From assembly GCA_034429475.1 (NCBI GenBank), contig DAOUGD010000323.1, forward strand, positions 1-27,313: a stretch of DNA of 27,313 nt. The letters run 5' to 3'. Under the pieces are notes generated by a model. That model did not search any database, was not told where the DNA came from, and saw only the letters and a program-made list of their open reading frames with translations. The translations under genes were made by a program, and so were the position numbers. Source of the stretch: JAKQHY01 sp034429475. GTDB lineage: Bacteria > Chloroflexota > Anaerolineae > B4-G1 > SLSP01. This document shows positions 7,923-16,730 of the stretch, piece by piece. Position 1 is the first letter of the stretch. The number at the start of each line of letters is the position of its first letter.

Positions 7923-8329
7923 CAATCCGCGTCCAGAAACCGTTGAATCTCAATGACGTAGCCGTTGGGATCGCGGGCGAAGCAGTGGTAGATGCCATAC
8001 GTCTCATTGATGGCCGGCGGCTTGTCGAATGGGACGCCCTGCGCCTGGAGACGAGCATACCACACATCCACCTCCGACGTGACCAGCGTGAACAGGATAC
8101 CCTGCGGCCGCTCCGGCGCTGTGTCGCGCTCGCAAAAGCCCAGGTAGGCGTCCCCGCAAACCCGATAAATGCGGCAGCCGCCCTGATCCAGCATGAGCGG
8201 CAAGCCCAACACCGCCTCGTAAAAGTGCGCCGTCGTTTTCAAATCACGAGTGTAGAGAAACGTGATCTGCGCCTCAATGTAGGGCGGCGGCGCGTCAATC
8301 CTGCAATCCTTCGTTAACGTATCGTTCAT
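7886..8329 (-). CDS. VOC superfamily (glyoxalase/bleomycin-resistance-fold) protein
   Basis: 147 residues, one or two beta-alpha-beta-beta-beta modules. Seen: QITFLYTRDLKTTAHFYEAVLGLPL at the start, QGILFTLVTSEVDVWYARLQAQG in the middle and YHCFARDPNGYVIEIQRF near the end, which gives the typical His and Glu metal-ligand positions (YH, IE). The first usual His/Glu position is a Gln, so metal binding may be altered. Members act as glyoxalases, dioxygenases or drug-binding proteins; nothing here fixes the role. The final residues RNKDQETRNG come from a repeat array and probably do not belong to the fold. GGAGGAG lies 13 nt before ATG, a little far. It is divergent from the TPR gene across a palindrome-rich gap. 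Confidence 0.85.
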   Translation of the reverse strand: MNDTLTKDCRIDAPPPYIEAQITFLYTRDLKTTAHFYEAVLGLPLMLDQGGCRIYRVCGDAYLGFCERDTAPERPQGILFTLVTSEVDVWYARLQAQGVPFDKPPAINETYGIYHCFARDPNGYVIEIQRFLDADWARNKDQETRNG

Positions 8330-8351
8330 CTTTAATCGGTATCTCCTCCGT

Positions 8352-8393
8352 TATACTGAATTTACAGTATACACCCACATCAGGTGTACCTGA
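8352..8393. promoter_or_regulatory. Two palindromes in a divergent intergenic region, possible operators
   Basis: TATACTG-N6-CAGTATA (8352-8371) is a perfect 7-bp inverted repeat. TCAGGT-GT-ACCTGA (8380-8393) is a perfect 6-bp inverted repeat; TACACC (8370-8375) also pairs with GGTGTA (8383-8388). The 94-bp gap separates the divergent VOC and TPR genes, so a repressor or activator dimer here could control both. No regulator gene of an obvious matching family lies next to it. Palindromes are seen; operator function is inferred. Confidence 0.45.
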
Positions 8394-8423
8394 AACTGCG
8401 AGGTCAAAGAGGGATTTTTCGCT

Positions 8424-10112
8424 ATGGTCAGCCGGCTGCTCACCCGCGCCAAACAATTGCAACAGGGACAACAGCCATTGCCGCGTCCCACCGCGCCGCT
8501 GCCGCTGCGGGAAGAAACGCCCACGGCTCAGTCGTCATGGGTGCTGCGGCGCTGTGATGAGCAACTGGCCGAGGTCGAGCGCGCGTTTCTGACGTTGTTG
8601 AGCGCTTTCCAGACGCCGATGAAGCTAGACGCGCTGGAAAAGATGTTCACCATGGTCAAAGAGACGCCCGCCGTCCCTCGCGCCGCCCTGGGACGCCCGG
8701 CGTTTCAGAATCTGTTAGCGCGGCTGATCAACACGCGCGTTCTGCATTACGACGGGCAAATTCATGCCTACCGCCTCCACCCCCTGGTGCGTGCCCACTA
8801 TCAGGCGCACCTGGAAGCCAGCAGCCGCACGCAGCTCACCGATGCCTTCCCCACGCTCCAGGCGCGCGGGACGCGCCCGCTCACCCCGCCGGCCATTCCC
8901 GATCTCATCGAGGCAGTCCATCATGCCTGCCGCGTCGGCTCCTACGACGCCGCCTGCGAAATCTACCTGGGGCGCATCCAGCAGGCGCAGCACGGCGTCT
9001 TGATCTACCAGTTGGGCGTCTACGAAGTCACCCTGATGCTGCTGGCAGAATTCTTCCCGAATAGCGATACCAGCCAACTGCCGGCCGTAGAGGACGTTCA
9101 CCAGCAAAGTTGGATTTTGAACGAGGTCGGACTGTGTCTCACCCACCTGGGACGGTTACGGGAAGCCGAACCCTTCTACAAGCGCGCGCTGGACCTGGCG
9201 CTGGACAAGCGCAACTGGTACAACGCCAGCATCGCCGGACAGAATCTGACGCACCTTTACTACCACATGGGAAATCTGGCCGCCGGCGCCGAAGCGGCCA
9301 GCGAAGCGCTCATCCTGGCGCGGTTCATGCACGATAAGGAACTGGAACGAGACGCGCTGGTCTACGGCGCGCGTTCGGCTTTTCTCTATGGGGAAATAGA
9401 CATCGCCGGCGAAGCCTTCAAGCGCGCTGCGGCATTGACTCAGACCCTCAATGCCACGCCATCTATGCTACACGGTCTTCAGGGATTGTGGTACGCCGAG
9501 TACCTGTACCGCGCCGGGGACGTCGCCACCGCCGGACGTTTCACGGAAGCGAACCTCGAAGCGTGGGCCATCGCTTACGGGGTGCGTCACGACGAGAGCC
9601 GCTGTCACCGGCTCTTGGGCGACCTGGCCGGGTTTTACAACGCGCCTTCCCAAACCTTGGGGACAGGCTTGCTGGGGATGACCGATACTGGCCCGCTCAC
9701 CGCCCGCCAGGCGCGCGGACACTACAACAAAGCAGTGTGGATCGCGCAGGGCGTGGCACACCTCCCCACCCTGATTGAAGCGTTGATCGCACGGGGAAAC
9801 TGGGCCGCGCGACAGCCGGACAGCACGGATCAGTTGCGGCAGCAGGCATTCAGCGATCTGGAAGAGGCGCTGCAATATGCGATCACCGGCGGCTATCGCT
9901 GTTACGAGGCCGACATCCACGTAGCCCTGGCGTGGGCGCACCTGGCGCTGAGCCGCGATCCACAATCCGACGCCGCAGGCAACCTGCACAATCCAGAGGC
10001 GCACCGCGCGATTGCCCGCCAGGAAGCCCAGCGCGCCCAGGCCTTGAGCGCCAACCTCAATTATCACTGGGCCAAAGCAGGGGCGGAAGAAGTGCTGCAA
10101 GCGCTCCAATGA
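8424..10112 (+). CDS. Winged-helix plus TPR protein, looks like a STAND regulator lacking its NTPase
   Basis: 562 residues; ATG 8424 with AGAGGGA upstream. Residues about 45-135 (AFLTLLSAFQTPMKLDALEKMF ending in YRLHPLVRAHYQAHL) match the winged-helix segment that normally follows the NB-ARC ATPase in bacterial STAND proteins. The rest is TPR-like helical repeats (for example LNEVGLCLTHLGRLREAEPFYKRALDLA and QNLTHLYYHMGNLAAGAEAASEALILA). There is no P-loop, Walker B or effector domain, and the upstream gap holds no remnant of one. It could be a stand-alone protein-interaction module or the surviving C-terminal part of a larger regulator. Ends 28 nt before a strong perfect hairpin. Confidence 0.82.
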   Translation: MVSRLLTRAKQLQQGQQPLPRPTAPLPLREETPTAQSSWVLRRCDEQLAEVERAFLTLLSAFQTPMKLDALEKMFTMVKETPAVPRAALGRPAFQNLLARLINTRVLHYDGQIHAYRLHPLVRAHYQAHLEASSRTQLTDAFPTLQARGTRPLTPPAIPDLIEAVHHACRVGSYDAACEIYLGRIQQAQHGVLIYQLGVYEVTLMLLAEFFPNSDTSQLPAVEDVHQQSWILNEVGLCLTHLGRLREAEPFYKRALDLALDKRNWYNASIAGQNLTHLYYHMGNLAAGAEAASEALILARFMHDKELERDALVYGARSAFLYGEIDIAGEAFKRAAALTQTLNATPSMLHGLQGLWYAEYLYRAGDVATAGRFTEANLEAWAIAYGVRHDESRCHRLLGDLAGFYNAPSQTLGTGLLGMTDTGPLTARQARGHYNKAVWIAQGVAHLPTLIEALIARGNWAARQPDSTDQLRQQAFSDLEEALQYAITGGYRCYEADIHVALAWAHLALSRDPQSDAAGNLHNPEAHRAIARQEAQRAQALSANLNYHWAKAGAEEVLQALQ

Positions 10113-10140
10113 CGCCCGGCACGTCCATTCAAGCGCCAAC

Positions 10141-10184
10141 CAACACCATCGCGGCGGATGACATCATCCGCCGCGATGGTGTTG
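10141..10184. terminator. Perfect 21-bp inverted repeat after the TPR gene
   Basis: The arms 10141-10161 and 10164-10184 are exactly complementary around a CA centre (CAACACCATCGCGG...GGTGTTG). It starts 28 nt after the TPR stop. No T-tract follows directly, so it is a terminator-like or mRNA-stabilising hairpin rather than a classical intrinsic terminator. Confidence 0.6.
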
Positions 10185-10231
10185 AGCTGCTGATATAACA
10201 ACTTTTCACCGCTGAATCGCAGGCCAACGCT

Positions 10232-10262
10232 CCAAAATCAAAAATCTAAAATCCAAAATCCA
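10232..10262. repeat. Direct-repeat array (AAAATCC family) overlapping the HAD gene end
   Basis: Consecutive degenerate copies of an AAAATCC/AAAATCA unit with a 7-8-nt period. The array contains the TAG stop (10246-10248, minus strand) and the codons for the final DFGF of the HAD hydrolase. It is AT-rich against a GC-rich background. Confidence 0.6.
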
Positions 10263-10782
10263 TATCGTCCAGCAACAAAAGCAAATCCAGCGGAGCTTGA
10301 AGGACATATCGCGGGATTTCCAACTCATCCGCCGGGGCTTTGGAGCGGCGCGGCGACCAATTCAGCCACACGCTGATGAGACCGAGCGCGTTCGCCCCCC
10401 GGATGTCGCGGGCGAGATTGTTGCCCACCATCACTACGCGCCGGTAATCCTCCGGGGGAATTTCCAACTGATCCAGCGCATAGACAAACATCCGCGCATC
10501 GGGTTTGTCCACGCCCACCTGCTCCGAAATGGCGAACACGTCGAAGTAGTCATACAGATCGTGATACGTGAGCAGGTTGCGGAACGTCATCACCGGGCCA
10601 TCGGCGACGAGGGCGAGGGGATAGCCCCGACGTTTTAACTCGCGCACCAGTTCCGCCGCGCCGGGGATGAGGTCGGCGCGCAGGGTGACGCCGGCAGCAT
10701 CTTTGACTTCGGTGGCTTCATCCACCAGCGTGTCGCCGCAATCCAGGCAGATGGCGCGGACGAGGGGCAGATCAGTCAACAT
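10246..10782 (-). CDS. HAD-superfamily hydrolase
   Basis: 178 residues. Motif I is ICLDCGDTLV with the nucleophile at Asp14 and a Gly at the usual second Asp (Asp+2), as in the LDxGDTL-type members; a further Asp (D17) follows. Motif II is probably LVADGP, motif III the lysine in VGVDKPD, and motif IV VMVGNNLARDIRGA. This is a small-cap, phosphoglycolate-phosphatase-like HAD; the phosphate ester substrate is unknown. It starts 7 nt after the aldo/keto reductase stop, so the pair is probably translated from one mRNA. The last residues are encoded in a repeat array, so the natural C-terminus may have been trimmed or extended there. Confidence 0.85.
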   Translation of the reverse strand: MLTDLPLVRAICLDCGDTLVDEATEVKDAAGVTLRADLIPGAAELVRELKRRGYPLALVADGPVMTFRNLLTYHDLYDYFDVFAISEQVGVDKPDARMFVYALDQLEIPPEDYRRVVMVGNNLARDIRGANALGLISVWLNWSPRRSKAPADELEIPRYVLQAPLDLLLLLDDMDFGF

Positions 10783-10789
10783 CGCAGGC

Positions 10790-11641
10790 CTAACCTTGTG
10801 GGAAAATCACATCCAAATCGGCGCTCATGGCCGCCAGTTGCGCATCCTCGGACTCGGTCAACGGCGTGAACTGCTCGGCGATGTCGCACATCCACCAGAG
10901 CAGTTCTTCGTGGCCGGGGCTGACGGCAGCGGTGATCGGTTTGGAGAGGGTGAAGCGGAACGCCAGTTGCGCCTCCGCAAAGGTGTCCACCGGCGAATAC
11001 CACGTCTTCTTCCAGCGGCGCTCCTCGCCCTCGGCCCAGGCGCGCTTCGCCAGCGACTTGAGCGCGAGCACGCCCATGTCGCGCTTGACCGCCTCGGCCA
11101 GCATCCGCGCGCCGAACTGCCCCTTGTGCCACGTCGCCCAGTTGAACGGCGCGAGGATCGTGTCGAAGTCAAAGGCTTCCATCAGCGCGATGGCGGCTTC
11201 CTCCGAGTGCGCCGAGAAACCGAGAAAGCGCACCAATCCCTTTTCGCGCGCCCTGACGAAGGTTTCCAGCGCGCCGCCCGGCCCCAGAATTTGCGCCACA
11301 TCCTCCGGCGTCTTGACGGCGTGCAGTTGGTAGAGGTCAAAGTGATCGGTGTGCAGCAGCGCGAGCGAGTGGTGCAGTTCCTCTTCTGCGCCGGCGGCGT
11401 CGCGCTTGCCGGTCTTGCAGGCCAGGAACACCCCATCGCGGTACGGTTTCAGCGCCGGGCCGAGCCGTTCCTCGGCGTTGCCATACGAAGGCGCCACGTC
11501 GAAGTAGTTGATGCCGCGTTCCTCCACGGCCCTGGCGACCACGTCCGCCGCGTACTCCGGCGTCTCACTGCTCACAAGAATACCACCAAAGCCCACGATG
11601 GTGAGAAATTCACCGGTTTTACCTAGTTTGCGCTTTTCCAT
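10790..11641 (-). CDS. Aldo/keto reductase
   Basis: 283 residues. The catalytic tetrad is complete: Asp48 in NYFDVAPSYG, Tyr53 in the same motif, Lys76 in ACKTGKR and His107 in LYQLHAV. The family reduces aldehydes and ketones with NADPH in a TIM barrel; RKLGKTGEFLTIVGFGG at the start is the usual first strand. The branch looks like the YajO/ferredoxin-like AKR group, without the C-terminal 4Fe-4S cluster extension. GGAGGAA precedes ATG. It is the first gene of a two-gene unit with the HAD hydrolase; no substrate is suggested by the neighbours. Confidence 0.9.
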   Translation of the reverse strand: MEKRKLGKTGEFLTIVGFGGILVSSETPEYAADVVARAVEERGINYFDVAPSYGNAEERLGPALKPYRDGVFLACKTGKRDAAGAEEELHHSLALLHTDHFDLYQLHAVKTPEDVAQILGPGGALETFVRAREKGLVRFLGFSAHSEEAAIALMEAFDFDTILAPFNWATWHKGQFGARMLAEAVKRDMGVLALKSLAKRAWAEGEERRWKKTWYSPVDTFAEAQLAFRFTLSKPITAAVSPGHEELLWWMCDIAEQFTPLTESEDAQLAAMSADLDVIFPQG

Positions 11642-11667
11642 TGGTTCCTCCTGTTTTGGGAAAAATG

Positions 11668-11781
11668 GGAAATAGGAAATCAGAAATCAGTGATTAGGCA
11701 TTGGGTTGTGAGTTGTGAGTTGTGGGTTCGCTGACGCGCCGATTCGCTGATCCGTCATTCCTAACTCCTAACTCGCAACTC

Positions 11782-11790
<9 letters not shown>
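11668..11790. repeat. Compound repeat region: GGAAATCA and GAGTTAG/CTAACTC arrays
   Basis: Three adjacent arrays. GGAAATAGGAAATCAGAAATCAG-type units run from 11668 to about 11694. GTTGTGA-type units (period 7) run at 11705-11728. CTAACTC-type units (period 7) run at 11761-11790. The last two are partly complementary and could pair into a hairpin with a loop of about 32 nt. The CTAACTC array contains the rocD stop codon. It fills the gap between the reductase start and rocD end. Confidence 0.6.
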
Positions 11791-12978
<1,188 letters not shown>

Positions 12979-12992
12979 GGGAAACTCCTTAT

Positions 12993-13093
12993 GGGAAATT
13001 AGTAACCGGAAATCAGTATCAGTAAGCCGCAAATGGGCCGATATTACCAGTGTTGCCGATCACCAATTTCCGATTACCGATTACTGGTTTCCC
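12993..13093. repeat. Imperfect inverted repeat (GGAAATCAGTA family) between rocD and the sensor kinase
   Basis: The left arm from 12993 (GGGAAATTAGTAACCGGAAA) pairs imperfectly with the right arm ending at 13093 (...CGATTACTGGTTTCCC). Each arm holds degenerate 7-9-nt units. It ends two bases before the last codon block of the sensor kinase and begins just behind the rocD ribosome site, so it occupies practically the whole gap. Confidence 0.5.
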
Positions 13094-13094
13094 G

Positions 13095-15629
13095 TTACCT
13101 GGGCGCTTCCTTTGGAGATTTCAACGCGCGCGCAATCGCGCCGGACAACAGCACTAAATCCGGCGGTTTCAACAGCCAATCGGCCAGCAAGGAAAGTTCT
13201 TCACTCACCGCCATCCTCTCCATCTCCGTGCGCAGAGGATGCCCGGTCAAAAGGATCACCGGCACGCGCAGTCCCTGCTGCACCATCGCCCGGGTCAAGT
13301 CCACGCCGCCCATCTCCGGCATCAGCACATCGCTGAGCACCAACGTGATCTCCGGATGCTGCGGCAACAGCGCGAGGGCCTGACGGCCCTCCATCGCGCT
13401 CAACACCCGGTAATTGAGCATTTCCAGACTGTCCGCCAACGCTTTGCGCGTCGTGGCATTGTCCTCCACCACCAGAATAGTCTCGCCATGTCCTATGACC
13501 AGGCCGGCGTCGGCTTCCCGCACCGGGGATGGCGCGCCGGAGGATATCAATGCCGGCAAATACAGGGTAAACGTCGTGCCCACACCCGGCGCCGACTCCA
13601 CCTTGATATGCCCATTGTGCATGCCGATAATGCCATGCACCTGCGATAAGCCCAGGCCGGTGCCTTTGCCGGGTTCTTTGGTGGTGAAAAACGGCTCGAA
13701 AATGTGCGGGAATACCTCGGCGGAAATTCCGGCGCCGGTATCACTCACGGTAACGGCGATCCAATCGCCGGTCGGCATCTCCGGCAAAGGGCCGCTCCCA
13801 TCCGTCGCGACGTGAATTCGGCCGAGATCAAAGCGCAATTCCCCGCCGCCGGACATCGCATCGCGGGCGTTGAAGGCCAGGTTCATGAGCGCCTGCTGGA
13901 TATACGCGGACGAGCCATTCACGACGTAGCCGTCTCCCTCCACCGGCGCATACTTCAGAGCGATCTTGATATATTCCGGCAGTATCCGCTGCAACATGGA
14001 CACATGTTCTTGCAATGCCGCCAGCATATCAAAAGGACGGCGCTCGAAAACCGCTCGGCGGCTGAAATCGAGAATTTGTTGGATCAGACGGGTCGCGTGC
14101 ATGGATTGCTGCTGAATGATCGCCAGACGCTCCCGGATGCGCGGCGGCACATTTTCAGCGCGCTCTGACATCTGCACGTACAGCATAATGGCCGCCATAA
14201 TGTTGTTGAAATCGTGGGCGATGCCGGCAGCCAGTTGCCCCACCGCTGCCAATCGTTCCTGCTCCTGGACGCGCTGCTCCATCTCGCGCTGCTGCGTAAC
14301 ATCGCGAATGACGAGCACCCAGCTCTCCACCGTGTCGTCGTCGGAGATGGGGCGGGCGAGGACCTGAAACGCACGGGTAGCCACGGTTACTTCGTGCCAA
14401 AGACCGTGCGGCGGCGCAGCCAACAGCGCCGGCAGGGGAGCGTCGCCCAGTTGCGTCAGGACGTCACCCACCTGAACACTGGCTAAGAAGCTTAGCGCCT
14501 GCTGGCCCACCGGATTGGCCCGCATCACGCGCCCATCGGCATCCAACAACAGCATCCCTTCCGGAGCCACGTCTACGATCTGCTGTACCTGGTAGGCCTG
14601 TCCACGGATGCGGGCCAGCAATTGTTCGCGTTCCGCCTCGGCCAGTTTGCGCTCGGTAATGTCATACCACGCGCCGATCACCTCCGGCAACGGGCCGCGC
14701 GTGTCCTGCACCAACCGCATCTCGTCGCGCAGCCAGCAATAGCCCCCCGCCTGCCGCCGGAACCGGTATTCGACGGCGCTCTGGCCCTCCTGCAATGCTT
14801 GCTGTATCCCCCCCTCTATCACGGCGATGTCGTCCGAATACGCATGACTGACCAAAAATGTAGGATCATTCACGATACTTTCTGGTTCATACCCCAACTG
14901 CCGGCGCACGTTTTCACTGACAAAGAGAGGCGTCACGATGTTGCCATTGATCGTCAAGGAGTAAATCACTGCCGGACTCACGCTCAACAGTTGGTGCAGT
15001 CGCGCCCGACTGATCGAGAGCGCAACCTCCGCCACCTCGCGCTCCTGAAGGCGCTGCCTGGATAGTATCAACGCTTCCTGGAGACTGCGTAGAGCAATGT
15101 TGAGGGTAATGGTCGCCAGAAACAGACTGAATGAGAGATTGATCCAACCGGCCAACGGCGGGAGGGGGAAAAGTTGGGGGAGGGGATAACCCAGCAGATC
15201 GCTCAACACCATCGCGCCGCCGGCCAGACTGGTGACTGCCGCCACGGACACGGTGGCCCGCGGCCCCAGCAACAAACCGGCGATAACGGTGAGCGACAGG
15301 TAGTATACGGCGTCAATGCAATTCATTCCACCGGCGAATGTAACGAGCAGTGTGACCGTGATCCAGATGCCCGTCAAGACAATGATGCTGGAAAGTCTCA
15401 CTTTGCCCTGATACATCAAGAGGCGCGCAGTGATCATCACCACGGCCAGGGCACTCACCACCAACAGGCTGCCCAGCTTTTCAGCGAAAACGAACAGTGA
15501 CGCCAGGGCCGCCAGAATCACCACCGCGATCAAGGCCAGTTGCAGGGCGTTCAGGATGCTGGCAGCGCGGGTTTTCTCTTCATCGTCTGCAAAAACAGGA
15601 GGAACCAGGTAACGCTTGATGGTTTGCAT
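13095..15629 (-). CDS. Membrane hybrid sensor histidine kinase with C-terminal receiver
   Basis: 844 residues. Residues about 25-190 hold around six membrane segments. PAS-like domains follow at about 205-330 (ends in WYDITERK) and 345-450 (ends in RDVTQQ). The phosphoacceptor is His472 in GIAHDFNNIMA. The ATPase shows an N-box near 586 (NLAFNARDAM), DTGAGIS near 634 and GKGTGLGLS near 656. The receiver domain starts near 720 (ILVVEDN), with Asp767 in VLSDVLMPEMGG and the conserved Lys in LLKPPD. It autophosphorylates and passes phosphate to its own receiver; with no output domain here, a separate partner is expected. The membrane region suggests signal sensing in or at the membrane. The signal is unknown. 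AGGGG precedes ATG. Confidence 0.93.
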   Translation of the reverse strand: MQTIKRYLVPPVFADDEEKTRAASILNALQLALIAVVILAALASLFVFAEKLGSLLVVSALAVVMITARLLMYQGKVRLSSIIVLTGIWITVTLLVTFAGGMNCIDAVYYLSLTVIAGLLLGPRATVSVAAVTSLAGGAMVLSDLLGYPLPQLFPLPPLAGWINLSFSLFLATITLNIALRSLQEALILSRQRLQEREVAEVALSISRARLHQLLSVSPAVIYSLTINGNIVTPLFVSENVRRQLGYEPESIVNDPTFLVSHAYSDDIAVIEGGIQQALQEGQSAVEYRFRRQAGGYCWLRDEMRLVQDTRGPLPEVIGAWYDITERKLAEAEREQLLARIRGQAYQVQQIVDVAPEGMLLLDADGRVMRANPVGQQALSFLASVQVGDVLTQLGDAPLPALLAAPPHGLWHEVTVATRAFQVLARPISDDDTVESWVLVIRDVTQQREMEQRVQEQERLAAVGQLAAGIAHDFNNIMAAIMLYVQMSERAENVPPRIRERLAIIQQQSMHATRLIQQILDFSRRAVFERRPFDMLAALQEHVSMLQRILPEYIKIALKYAPVEGDGYVVNGSSAYIQQALMNLAFNARDAMSGGGELRFDLGRIHVATDGSGPLPEMPTGDWIAVTVSDTGAGISAEVFPHIFEPFFTTKEPGKGTGLGLSQVHGIIGMHNGHIKVESAPGVGTTFTLYLPALISSGAPSPVREADAGLVIGHGETILVVEDNATTRKALADSLEMLNYRVLSAMEGRQALALLPQHPEITLVLSDVLMPEMGGVDLTRAMVQQGLRVPVILLTGHPLRTEMERMAVSEELSLLADWLLKPPDLVLLSGAIARALKSPKEAPR

Positions 15630-15668
15630 TATTTGTGCCCCTTTACGCTTCTTGCATGGAATCCAACG

Positions 15669-16049
15669 TTAACGGCGCGCCAACGTATCAATCAACACAC
15701 TGATCAGAATGATCCCCAGACTCATCAATCCGACGTATCCGGCCAATCTACCTCGGCGTTCATACTCGGCCTTCTCCTCATCCGTTTCAAAAGGTTCGTA
15801 GGCCGCACCGTGACCCAACGCTCGATAGTTAGGCCGTCGTCCTGAGCCCAAAACCACAATGGCCGCTCCCCCGGCAATGAGCAGCAGAATCAACCCGACC
15901 CAAAACAGTCGCTCGCCCCACGCAATGGCCGTACAGCGGGTTCCGATCAGGCACGAAAGGCTGACCAGGGCAAAAATGCCCAAGTCCAACAACAAGGCTT
16001 TTCCGATCAAAAGTAACGCGGCGCCGGCGATCTTTTTCATTTTATCCAT
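15669..16049 (-). CDS. Small membrane protein of unknown function
   Basis: 126 residues. Three or four hydrophobic segments: about 7-36 (one long or two short segments, including two cysteines C33 and C39 nearby), about 48-68 (FWVGLILLLIAGGAAIVVLG) and about 104-124 (YVGLMSLGIILISVLI). A charged cytoplasmic-looking loop (FETDEEKAEYERRGR) lies between the last two. I do not recognise the family. It starts 8 nt after the GNAT stop and ends 39 nt before the sensor kinase start, so the three genes may form one leftward unit; a role with the kinase is only a possibility. A second in-frame ATG at 16040 is equally plausible as the start. Confidence 0.7.
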   Translation of the reverse strand: MDKMKKIAGAALLLIGKALLLDLGIFALVSLSCLIGTRCTAIAWGERLFWVGLILLLIAGGAAIVVLGSGRRPNYRALGHGAAYEPFETDEEKAEYERRGRLAGYVGLMSLGIILISVLIDTLARR

Positions 16050-16057
16050 CCTAATTC

Positions 16058-16582
16058 CTAACTCGCCACTCGCGCAATCTCCGGCCAGCCGTAGGCGACC
16101 TCAATTGCCTGGACCTCGTCTCCCAGCGTGATTGACTGCTCTCCAATCAGCTTTCCCCCCAACCGCTCGTAAAAAGCGCGGGATGGATTCTGATTTAGCA
16201 CCCATAGCATCAGCGATGTGCCGCCGTGAGCTTGCAACCATGCGGCGACTGCCGCAAACAGGCGGCGGCCAGTCCCCTGCCGCTGGAATTCGCGGCGAAC
16301 GTGCAGCGAGACCAATTCGCAATCGTACCCCTCCAGATTTGTCGGACCCGGTCGGCCCACAGCATACCCGACGATGTCGCCCGTTGCATTTTCTGCCACA
16401 TACAACACGTCTGTCATTGTGTCGCCTAGCAAATCTTTCCAATCCTGTGTCTGCTCCTCGTAGGAAAAATGATCCAGATACTCCTGCGGTAAAAGGCCTG
16501 CATAAGCTATCCGGTAACTGTTCACCTGGATCTGCGCCAGTGCGGCGCTATCTTCAACCTTTGCTAACCGTATCTTCGTCAT
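16058..16582 (-). CDS. GNAT-family N-acetyltransferase
   Basis: 174 residues from ATG 16582 (TKIRLAKVEDSAALAQI). The same frame stays open to 16993, but that extension is antisense to gtrA and not protein-like. Seen: CELVSLHVRREFQRQGTGRRLFAAVAAWL (acetyl-CoA pyrophosphate loop, Q-R-Q-G-T-G) and LWVLNQNPSRAFYERLGGKLIGEQ near the end. This is a typical small-molecule GNAT; the substrate is unknown. The ribosome site is poor and the upstream bases are a repeat-like ATTTCTCATTTCTGATCTCC stretch. Its TAG stop and last two codons fall in a GAGTTAGGA repeat, which also holds the next gene's start region. Confidence 0.87.
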   Translation of the reverse strand: MTKIRLAKVEDSAALAQIQVNSYRIAYAGLLPQEYLDHFSYEEQTQDWKDLLGDTMTDVLYVAENATGDIVGYAVGRPGPTNLEGYDCELVSLHVRREFQRQGTGRRLFAAVAAWLQAHGGTSLMLWVLNQNPSRAFYERLGGKLIGEQSITLGDEVQAIEVAYGWPEIARVAS

Positions 16583-16652
16583 TTGCCATTTCTCATTTCT
16601 GATCTCCAATTTCCTCATTGTATACCGAACCCACCCAACGCAAAAGTCAAGT

Positions 16653-16680
16653 TTGACTTCCCTGTTCCCAAAGTTATAAT
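16653..16680 (+). promoter_or_regulatory. Sigma-70-type promoter for gtrA
   Basis: TTGACT (16653-16658), a 16-nt spacer, then a perfect TATAAT (16675-16680). The -10 box lies 50 nt before the gtrA start, in the divergent gap with the GNAT gene. It is the best promoter match I see in the window. Confidence 0.6.
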
Positions 16681-16687
16681 CTCGGCG

Positions 16688-16716
16688 GGTCGGGCAGTGT
16701 GCCTGACCTACCTTTT
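16688..16716 (+). promoter_or_regulatory. Leader hairpin followed by a T-rich run before gtrA
   Basis: GGTCGGGCA (16688-16696) pairs with TGCCTGACC (16700-16708) with one mismatch around GTG, and TACCTTTTT follows. Placed between the promoter and the ribosome site (AGGGGGAAGA), it resembles an attenuator or intrinsic terminator, but may simply be another dispersed palindrome. Confidence 0.4.
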
Positions 16717-16730
16717 TCTCAGGGGGAAGA

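Noticed and set aside
7872..7925. 18-residue N-terminal extension of the first GNAT
   Set aside because: It is only a translation of the AAGAAACAA repeat and overlaps the VOC gene; GTG 7871 has a good ribosome site.
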